From NCBI RefSeq assembly GCF_000264995.1, contig NW_006767436.1, positions 2,001,011-2,065,010 on the forward strand: a DNA stretch of 64,000 nucleotides, written 5' to 3'. The position numbers and the translations under genes are program-made. The stretch is from Punctularia strigosozonata HHB-11173 SS5. Its lineage: Eukaryota > Basidiomycota > Agaricomycetes > Corticiales > Punctulariaceae. Shown here in pieces: positions 56,202 through 64,000 of this stretch; within the stretch, counting starts at the first letter, position 1; every line of letters starts with the position of its first letter. The notes beneath the pieces are model-generated. The model worked only from the letters and a program-made list of their open reading frames with translations, made no database searches and was not told the DNA's origin.

Positions 56202-57792
56202 ATGGCCATTGACCAGCGCCCCCAAGATGTCGGCATCCTTGCCATCTACCCTTACTTCCCCAAGCGTGTATGGGAACCTCCTCGTAGCCCAATGCTTACT
56301 TCTGATCATCTATCGTAGTGCATCTCCGAAGAGGAGCTCGAGGTTTTTGACGGTGAGGCGGATGTTCCAAACATCTAGCGTTCGTGACTGAGTGCCTTTT
56401 ACCAACAGGCGTCGCGAAGGGCAAATACACCATTGGTCTTGGCGCCGAATACATGGCGTTTACGGATGACCGCGAAGATATCAACTCTTTTGCGTTGACA
56501 GGTATGTTCTGTGAACCGGCACATCACTCGAATACGCGTGCTCATCGCGCTACAGCCGTTTCGCAACTCCTCGAGAAATACAGCATCGACCCCACCTCTA
56601 TCGGTCGCATTGACGTCGGTACCGAAACCATGATTGACAAGTCGAAATCCGTCAAGTCGACCCTTATGGACCTCTTTTCCGCACACGGCAACAACGATAT
56701 TGAGGGTCTCGACAACACCAACGCCTGCTACGGCTCCACCGGCGCACTGTTCAACGCGGTCAACTGGGTCGAGGGCCGTTCGTGGGACGGACGCAACGCG
56801 ATCGTCTTTGCCGGTGACATCGCCATCTATGCTGAGGGCGCATCTCGCCCAGTCGGCGGTGCGGGCGGCTGTGCAATTCTCATTGGCCCCAACGCACCGC
56901 TCGTGCTTGAGCCTGTGCATGGCTCCCACATGGCGAACGTATACGACTTCTACAAGCCCATACTCACCAGCGAGTACCCGGTTGTCGACGGTCCGCTGAC
57001 CGTAACAACATACAACAAGGCGCTTGACCAGTCATACATCACCTGGCGCCAGAAGTTCGAGAGCAGACTCAAGGCGCAAGGGAAGGAGTTCGAGGGCCCC
57101 ATATCGCTCAACATTGTCGACTACCCCGTCTTCCACGCGCCGTACGGAAAGATGGTCCAGAAAGCGCACGCACGGTTGGTCTTCAACGACTTCCTGGCGA
57201 ACCCTACCGACCCCCGCTTTGCCAACGTCACCAATCCGGAGACATTCACCTCTATGCCCTACGAGAAAACGCTCTCCGATAAGTCAGTCGAAAAGACATT
57301 CATTGGCGTTGCGAATTCCGATTTCAAGAAGATCGTCGAGCCCTCGATGCAGTGTGGCAAGCGCTGCGGTAACATGTACACCGCGTCGCTTTACAACTGC
57401 CTCGCCTCGCTCCTTGCCGTGAAGACCCCAGAAGAATTGGTGAGATCCAGAACAACTTGGGTCCTCATATCGGTATTCTCAGATCCACGCTGTAGTTCGG
57501 CAAGCGGATATCCATGTACGCGTACGGCTCGGGCTGCGCGTCGTCTTTCTTCACCATCCGCGTCAAAGGCTCGACAGAGAAGATTCGCAAGACCATGAAC
57601 CTCCTTGACCGACTGGCGTCTATGGAGGTCGTCCCACCGACACAGTTCATCGAGGCACTCGAGGTCCGCGAGAAGAACCACAATGCGGCACCTTACCATC
57701 CTGTCGGCTCGACCGACAACCTCTTGCCTGGTACCTACTATCTGGAGTCGATTGACGAGAAGTACAGGAGGAAATACAGTGTCAAGGCATGA
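56202..57792 (+). CDS. Hydroxymethylglutaryl-CoA synthase (HMG-CoA synthase)
   Basis: The ATG at 56202 gives MAIDQRPQDVGILAIYPYFP. Exons then give CISEEELEVFDG, VAKGKYTIGLGAEYMAFTDD, REDINSFALT and a long exon with IDVGTETMIDKSKSVKSTLM, DNTNACYGSTGALFNAVNW (catalytic Cys), GDIAIYAEGASRPVGGAGGC, NIVDYPVFHAPYGKMVQKAH (catalytic His) and CGKRCGNMYTASLYNCLASL. A final intron (about 57440-57495) joins KTPEEL to FGKRISMYAYGSGCASSFF, and the end is RRKYSVKA. The enzyme condenses acetyl-CoA with acetoacetyl-CoA in the mevalonate route to ergosterol, isoprenoids and prenyl groups (including those on Rheb). About 460 residues, typical. No mitochondrial presequence is apparent, consistent with the cytosolic fungal form. 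Confidence 0.96.
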
Positions 57793-58084
57793 TCGTAGAC
57801 GTGGTTAGACTGATATCTCGACATTGGTTTCATTTGTATGTGTATATGTACGAAATAGATCGAACCTTGCACACTCAGGCACAAAGATTGGCGGGTACCA
57901 TCTATGAGCGTGGGGGAGTGAGCGTTTCATGGTTTAACACTATGTAGTGTATTGATCGAACTTTATTGCTATAGGCGCTATTGTAATTGTAATATATTAT
58001 ACTGCGTGATGCATGCTGTCTATGAGAAGCGGTTCTTGGCCCTGGCAAAAATCTAATTCCCTGATCGAAAACGATGGAAGCCAT

Positions 58085-60070
58085 TCAACTCATCGGCGAC
58101 GATTGATGTTTTTCATTCGCTGATGGTCCGAGATCGCCAGAATTTGGGCCAGAAGATGAGTGCTTCTTAGGCGCTACGTGACCGGTCTGCTCCGATCCGG
58201 GAGTGTGCACGGGAGGAAGTCCCTCTCTCCGCCTGGCGGCTGCCTCCTCGAGCTCTACGGCATCCTCGCCCCGTGCAGCAACCTCGAGCTTCCGTTGCCT
58301 TTCGGCTTGCTCCCGGATTTGCTCGAGCACGTGGTTGGCCTGTTTCGCGTATTTGCAGCGCTTGCGAATAGCTGCGCCGTAGCGGAAGAAAAGGAAAGGC
58401 ATCGGTGTGCATACAAGTGCGAGGAAGGCGACAAGCGTCGAGGCCCAATTTATGCCAAGGTTCTGGTACATCTGCGTTGTGAAGAGAGGGAACGCGGCGC
58501 CGAAGAGCGATCGGAGCACGGAGTTCGCGGCAAGCACGGACGCAGCGTAAATGAGATATCTAAGAGGGGGGGTTAACTAAATTTGGGGCAGTAGTAGAAG
58601 AGAATCGTGCACTCACGCATCGACGAGGTAGGAAATCACGCTAAGGAAGGTCAGAACCATGCCGAAACCGAACGGTACGGTGGCAATGATGCTGACTATC
58701 CAATGAATGGACTTAGGCGCTGCGGTCCATGCGAACCAGAAAATCGAGAGAGGCATGATGACGCCACCAATCATAGCCGTCCAAAGCCGCTGCTCCGGGG
58801 GTGCTACACCACCGTGTGCGCGACTGACTTTGATGTATCTTGGATTCTCGTGGAAAATATACCAGGCAGTGGCGGCCATAAATCCAATGAGGACACCGAT
58901 GAATGCAAGGCCACCAACTCCGGGTGACCAGCCGCGTTCGACCTGATAGACGATGGGGAAGGCGGCGAAGAGAAGGTATAATGTGCCGTAGACGATGGCC
59001 ATGTACAGGCTGAGTAAGAAGACGATGGGCTCGAGGAAGAGTAATTGCCAGGGCCGAATGAGGCTCTTCTTGAACAGCTCTCCCACTTGCAGGGTTTGTT
59101 CGCGCTCATAAGTAGATCGGTAGTTGCATCCAGTGGCCGTCGACAGGTTTTGAGCACGCTCGCGAAGAAGGCGAGGCGCGTATGTCTCCGGAAGGAATGC
59201 GATGCCGACGACAGTGACGATGGCCGTGAGGATGGCGAGGAAAGCTAGAACCCAGCGGAAGTTCGAGTTTTCGCCTAGAAATCCGCCGATGATTGGCCCA
59301 AGAGCCGGTCCGAGGAAGGGAGCGACCGAGAACAAGGCAATGGCCTTTCCACGTTCTTCCGTGTCGAACATGTCCGAGATGGTGCCGCCGGCGTTAGTCA
59401 GAGGTGAGGAACCCGAGGCACCGGCGAGGAATCTGAGGACGATCAGGGTCGTAATGTTTTGCGAAGCCACTAAGGCTCCGTTGAAGATGGTGAATAGAAT
59501 GTATGAGACGATGAAGAGATTGCGGCGGCCAAACACTTCGGATAAAGGTGCCCATAGTAGGGGACCGAACGCAAAGCTGAGGGAAATCATGAGAATGAAA
59601 TTGCAAGCGTGAAGCCACGTACTTACCCAAGGACAAACGTACTTAATCCTGCGATGTAGACGTCGGTGGCGTAACCAGGGAATGCCCTTTCTACACTCTC
59701 GATCCCGCCGCTAAAGGTGGAGGATGCCAAGGCTACCACCAACACGGAGAACGCTGCTACGAAGGTAACCGTCCATTTGTACCAAGTGGCAAAAGTCTGC
59801 CAAAATGTGAGGATATGGCAGGGCGACATGGAACCCTATATTTACCTCTGGATTCTCTGGATCGTCAGATAACCACCCGACGATGAAAGGTTTGTCGTCG
59901 GTCCCTTCGCCATCGTAACTTTCGGAGACGATGCGTTGCCAGGGTGTAACTTCTCTACGCCAAGGCCGACGCTTCAGGCCATGATTGGGTGAGGTAGCAT
60001 TCGCTGCCTCGAGAGCTATCGTACTCGACCCAGCGGAACGAGTGCTTAGCTGTCTAGGGGTATCAACCAT
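58085..60070 (-). CDS. DHA1-type major facilitator transporter (drug/polyamine exporter family)
   Basis: The ATG at 60070 gives [21 protein letters not shown] cytosolic stretch with [18 protein letters not shown] (the usual motif just before helix 1 in this group) is followed by [34 protein letters not shown], and the DHA1 motif A region [35 protein letters not shown] and [20 protein letters not shown] with [16 protein letters not shown] form the motif C-like helix 5. The central loop includes [14 protein letters not shown], then [20 protein letters not shown]. The C-terminal half ends in a long charged tail ([18 protein letters not shown]). Fungal relatives (Flu1, Tpo1, Qdr) export drugs or polyamines by proton antiport; the actual substrate is unknown. 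Few introns; stop at 58085. Confidence 0.9.
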
Positions 60071-60642
60071 GGAGTGGAGATGGACTGAGCGTTCCAAGGG
60101 TGAGGGTAACATCCGCCGACTTGGGTTTTATACTATTTCCACGGAAGGATTTTCCGGCTCACTAAACGGCCCCGCTCCATGCGCCATTGCCGATTGCCGG
60201 TCTGCCGGGCCAGGTGGTGTCATCGACCGAGGCCGGACCAAATGAAGCTCGATCGTTCCGCTCGATGAGTTCCGCAATCCTCCCCATATTCTCACCCAGT
60301 AGTTGGACCTATGGCTAGCAGTGCGGGGAAACAGCCCGAATGTTGGAGAACAAATTGAGGAAGTTGGAAAGGAGACATCATGCACGCGTTTCTTGTTTCG
60401 AATAGTGGCGGTGCCAGAACATGGTTCTTCCGCCCGGAGCCGTCCTTTCCGGCTATGGAGTAACCGGAACGGTGTCATCCCGTCAAGGTAACGAGCCGAA
60501 AATCCTCGTAAGACGGGAGAACGGCGTATCAAGCCAGCATTAGCCAATGGTTACTCGTCTACGATCGCGATACAGTGTGTCGGACGAACAAGAAGTCGCA
60601 CCCAGCACGGCCCAGCAGTCCCCACGGAGATCTGTACCCGCT
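60071..60642. other. Spacer between DHA1 transporter promoter and SET gene 3' end
   Basis: No exon recognised on either strand. It should contain the transporter promoter and the SET gene 3' untranslated region. The open frame 60128-60547 (minus) has no family resemblance. Confidence 0.45.
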
Positions 60643-62290
60643 TCACGGTTGCTGCTCAAAGCGATCGACGACTCCATCGACTTTTGACTCGTCCCTTGTG
60701 ACGGGAATGTCAGTTGGAGGCGCCCCCTCCTTCAAGCACCTGCTGCAGGTGCACGGGAACTTCCATCCGCGCGCCAACTCGTGGCGACGGCGTCGCCTAG
60801 CATCCTCGACTGTCTCGTCGGCATGTTGAGTGACATCCACATAAGCCATCTAATGGACAACATTTTAAAGTAGCTCATGAGTTCAGAGGAGAATTGTAAC
60901 ATACTGTCAGCTCATCTCCTTCCTTGATATCGCGATTGGCGATGAGATAAAGCTCGGACGTTCCGCCGCGGAAGGAGGGCCTAACAGAAGGGTCACACGA
61001 ATGGTTGAGCTGGAATCTGGTTAAAGTCATTGTCTTGGACGATAATCGAATGACGCACGTATGCCGATACGGGATAGTATCCGCATCCTACCTGCCGAGC
61101 AGTGCCGTGGGGTGTCCGTGTGCGCTCCATATCCTCGGGACGCTCACCCGAAGGAGGCTAACAACATGCGTAAACCCAGCATTCCAAGGTCACGGCGCTG
61201 ACACTCACCTTGTCGTCCCTGCCCGCCGCAGTTACATCATCAGTAGACGACGTGACCTAAGCAGCGTAATCAGTCGATTGGTCATTTGTGGTAACGACGG
61301 GCCGAACCTCTACAGACGGTCTTTCCGCGCCTGGGAAGCACACTCCGATGGCATTGTATGCCATTTTGGACTTGAGGGTGCTGTGCCTTTCATCTTCGAG
61401 AACGTTCTCCAGCCCTCCCAATGCGCAGCTCAACACCTTCCTCAGAAGTACGTTTTCTTCAGCCGATGCCTCCACTTCAGGCAAGAACCTAAGCCTTTCG
61501 ACGTGATCCCACAGGCTATAGTCCGCATTGCCATCCACCTCGGGCAACTCGGCACTGTGCGGTCCGGCGGCGCCACCCATCTGCGACACCGCCTTCTTCG
61601 TCTCGATGGCAATTTGGCGGCAGACGAGGCGCGCGGTAAGGAGCGGAATAGCCTTGCCGGCTGCATCGCCCTTGGTGAGGAATTCGACGTAGGCTTTCTG
61701 AGCCTTGTCTCGCTCCTCGATGGCTCCCGGTTCACTCGGAGGGGCCAGCTCCGGGGGTAAGATGGGCTCCAAACCGAAAAGGATGTTCTGCGATTGCAGC
61801 TGGGACTTGAGCATGCAGTCCTTGGAGCAGTAGGCTGAACCAATGCGGTCATTTTCGAGCTGAAGGGCCATGCCCTTCTTGACTTGGCGGAGGCAGTGAC
61901 TGCAGTGAGTGCCTTTGCCCTCCAGATCAGCATCAAGAGCCGCAACCACCGGTTTTTCCTTGGGAGAACATCAGTGAGAACAGCCGCGTGCAAGACCAGT
62001 CTATTTACAGTATATATCACGTCGCCTGTATTGAAATCCTGGGCAGCACCTGTATGTTTTCTAAGCGTGTCTCTGTATCAGGACAGCGAGATCACTCACG
62101 CAAGCTTTTGCGCTTCGTCGCTTTGCCTTCCGTGACCACCTCATCGTCCCGAACGAAAACGTGCATGGACTTCGCGGGGAATACCTTGTAATAGCCTATC
62201 GGCCGCTCATGACCTCAGCTGTCCGAAGGTGCTCGCACAGAATCAGACACTCACCTGTGATGCGATCTTGGACCTGAGACACGGGTCGGA
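60643..62290 (-). CDS. SET-domain protein with MYND-like zinc finger (SMYD/Set5-Set6-like); N-terminus unresolved
   Basis: Readable exons in order: VQDRITG (about 62240-62262), YYKVFPAKSMHVFVRDDEVV, GAAQDFNTGDVIYTEKPVVA (start of the SET fold), THCSHCLRQVKKGMALQ with AYCSKDC (MYND-like Cys cluster inside SET), AYNAIGVCFPGAERPSVEV, then FQLNHSCDPSVRPSFRGG with ELYLIANRDIKEGDELT (NHSCDPS, the SAM/catalytic core), MAYVDVTQHADETVEDARRR, and WKFPCTCSRCLKEG (post-SET Cys), ending FEQQP with TGA at 60643-60645. Such proteins methylate lysines on histones or other targets. No convincing ATG precedes the first conserved exon, so the gene may start in an unrecognised exon or be joined to the Tom20 gene immediately upstream. 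The start given is an approximate limit of conserved sequence. Confidence 0.72.
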
Positions 62291-62407
62291 TGCGGAATGA
62301 GCAAACAGAATTATATTGATTAGATCGATGCTGAAACGTAGAGGGCACATGCTGAAACGCGAGGGCGTAGCGTATGGTGCGGAAAGTATATAGGCATGGC
62401 ACAATGT

Positions 62408-63204
62408 TCAAAACGCGGGTGTTTGAGAGCCCGGGTCCGTGAGCTTGTCCCAATCCTGCGAAGACGCCTCTGACGGAGGCCCGCCTCGCACTGGGCTGCT
62501 CGCATCCCCTTCCGGACTGTCTGGCCGCCCATCAAGGTCCGCCGAAGATTCAGAACTTACATCCATATTCATTAACTCCATGACCATCTGTTCGATGGGT
62601 CAGCAGTTGCACGTCAGTACATACAATGGAAGGGGCACACCTTGAACACAGGTTCTGGTAGAGTCTTTTGGTAAATGACGATGAGCTCCACGGGGGATGG
62701 GTAGACCCTGAGGGCACGGTAGAAGTGAAGGGAAGCCGGTAGGGCGAACATTGGACCTTGAATGCTTGCGTCAGACGTGTAGCGATGTGTGCATGCTCTC
62801 GTTACCCACCTTGCATAATGAGTTGTTCACCCATGCCAACTTGTGCGGTGAAAAACTGCTCCCGCTCTTCAGCAGTGGTTGGTAGCTCCTCGTTGCGCAA
62901 CCTCTCAAGCGCCTCCCGCAGCTCTTCCGGGCGTGCGCTCGACCCTTCGTTAGAGCTAGCCTGGCTCTTCGTCTTGTCGACCTTCTTCTTCTCCTTACCT
63001 GTTCGCAACGAGACTCAGAACAACAAAGTCATGGGCGCAAGCAACGGTGTGGCACGTACGAAGCTTTCGCCGGAAGTCGGCATCGTTCCTCCGCTTATAG
63101 TCAAAGTACGCTGCATAGGCGACAAGCCCAAAGCCTACGGTGGCCCCTGCGACAACAAGAGCTGTTGTCGTTCTGCTCACACTGCTGCTGCTGGCGCTCG
63201 ACAT
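62408..63204 (-). CDS. TOM20: Mitochondrial import receptor subunit Tom20
   Basis: The ATG at 63204 gives MSSASSSSVSRTTTALVVAG and ATVGFGLVAYAAYFDYKRRN, a single N-terminal membrane anchor followed by the (Y)FDYKRRNDADFRRKL block that marks Tom20. Next exons give KEKKKVDKTKSQASS, ELREALERLRNEELPTTAEE, REQFFTAQVGMGEQLIMQG, then the TPR-like PMFALPASLHFYRALRVYPS with PVELIVIYQKTLPEPVFK. The C-terminal exon (MVMELMNMDVSSESS) ends WDKLTDPGSQTPAF at the TGA (62408-62410). Tom20 sits in the outer mitochondrial membrane and binds presequences before transfer to the Tom40 pore. An upstream in-frame codon extends the frame to 63240 but the MSS start fits the family. The SET-domain gene follows within about 150 bp on the same strand. 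Confidence 0.92.
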
Positions 63205-63245
63205 GGAGGAAGATGAATCGAAATTTGGTCGGAGCAACACGCGTC

Positions 63246-64000
63246 ATGAGCCCGACGGCCAGTCACGAGGTGGCGGGCGCTGGTGGCAGTGCGTGCGTCT
63301 TTCCCCGCGCGCTCCCATCGCCACCCATGGGAGATTGCTGCCTCGAGCAGAGTACTGCGGAGGACGTCGCTGCGGTCGTCCTTCGTCTCCATTATCATCT
63401 GACCCCAGGAGCACGGCTACACAATGCAGCCTCTTGAGGAAGCCTTCGTCAAGGTCTCGTTCCACGAAGAACAGAATGCACCATCTGGCATCGACGACCC
63501 GGTGTACCAGCAGTGGATCGTGGAGAACGGTACGCAGGTGAACGTTTCACCTGGAGAGTTTCTTATAACAGCATAGCGTCGAGTACGCGCGAGTCTCCAA
63601 TATTGTTTGGGTACGCACATCCAGCGGCAATGCGAATGTCGCACAAGGCTCAGCCATGATCATAGTGAACGAACGCTCCGGGAGCTCTATCCCGACCATT
63701 CTATCGTCATGACGGAGCAGTCGCTGCTCCTCGGCTTCCCGGGTGCTCTCATCCAACCCCTCGAGACGTCGTCTCTGATTGCGAACACGCTCTTCATACC
63801 TATGGCCAGGCGCACGGGAGTTCCTGGCGCATTACTCGATCAGATCGAATTCACGGCGCTACGCTTGGCCTGGGATGTACGCCTCCTCGCCTTCATTTAT
63901 GGCACGTGTCTGATGATCATGGCAGAGCTATGATTTCCTCGTCTACATCCTCAAGGCATGTTAATTCTTGTTAAAATTGATTGATCCCCTAAATTGCTGG
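63246..64000 (+). CDS. Unresolved coding-like sequence, partial at window end
   Basis: This region shows open pieces on the plus strand that read like protein but cannot be joined with confidence: TMQPLEEAFVKVSFHEEQNA with GIDDPVYQQWIVENGT (about 63420-63540), SVEYARVSNIVWV (about 63576-63614), and LLLGFPGALIQPLETSSLIA with LRLAWDVRLLAFIYGTCLMI (about 63720-63930, ending in a stop at 63931-63933). Possible GT-AG introns lie between them. I do not recognise the family. It is divergent from Tom20, so about 60-200 bp of the start may be promoter. It could continue beyond the window. Confidence 0.25.

Noticed and set aside
1-64000. Secondary-metabolite cluster or undescribed defence system
   Set aside because: Apart from two transporters, no backbone synthase, tailoring enzymes, toxin, nuclease or immune-type gene is present; neighbours are unrelated housekeeping genes.

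Overview
The window reads as nuclear DNA of a filamentous basidiomycete fungus, probably an agaricomycete. The evidence is gene density (33 confident or probable genes in 64 kb on both strands), many short introns (about 50-80 bp) in nearly every gene, moderately GC-rich coding sequence, and fungus-specific products (chitin synthase, GRR1-type F-box protein, fungal Nem1, LAG1-type ceramide synthase, Dal5-type and DHA1-type transporters). No prokaryotic operon, CRISPR array, rRNA or convincing tRNA gene was seen. Species cannot be named from sequence reading alone.

Layout. 0.4-7.5 kb: a Reb1/TTF-I-like Myb protein, then two AIG2-like (gamma-glutamylcyclotransferase fold) genes in inverted orientation on either side of a Ppn2-like membrane phosphatase. 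7.8-15.6 kb: the CPSF100/Cft2 mRNA 3'-end factor, the U1 snRNP zinc-finger protein U1-C, and GRR1. 15.9-24.7 kb: a small basidiomycete protein, an MPPED-type phosphoesterase, a Dal5-family transporter, a divergent Spo12-like/Mis12 pair (mitotic exit and kinetochore) and the Rheb GTPase. 26-37 kb: a RING protein, a nitrilase-superfamily hydrolase, an AT-rich stretch with a 273-bp inverted-repeat element, the Nem1 phosphatase, Snf7, ceramide synthase, U1A/U2B'' and Mob1. 37-50 kb: a decayed DJ-1/PfpI gene, a BTB protein, the DEAD-box helicase Dbp8, Sua5, LSm3, a GH2 beta-mannosidase and a second RING gene. 50.6-63.2 kb: chitin synthase, an AlaX-type alanyl-tRNA editing protein, HMG-CoA synthase, a DHA1-type transporter, a SET-domain protein and the mitochondrial import receptor Tom20. 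From 63.25 kb to the end there is unresolved coding-like sequence running off the window.

These are mostly ordinary housekeeping genes, not a pathway cluster. RNA processing is well represented (Cft2, U1-C, U1A/U2B'', LSm3, Dbp8), as are growth control (Rheb, Mob1, Grr1, Spo12, Mis12) and lipid or wall synthesis (HMG-CoA synthase, ceramide synthase, Nem1, chitin synthase). I see no signature of a new defence, toxin or mobile system. The most unusual signal is at the level of gene structure. At least five introns appear to use GC-AG splice sites, three of them in the AIG2-like paralogs around a shared 24-nt microexon. A 6-nt first coding exon (U1-C) and a 14-nt microexon (AlaX-type gene) are also present. 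All exon boundaries were inferred by eye from reading frame, splice signals and family conservation, and were not computed.
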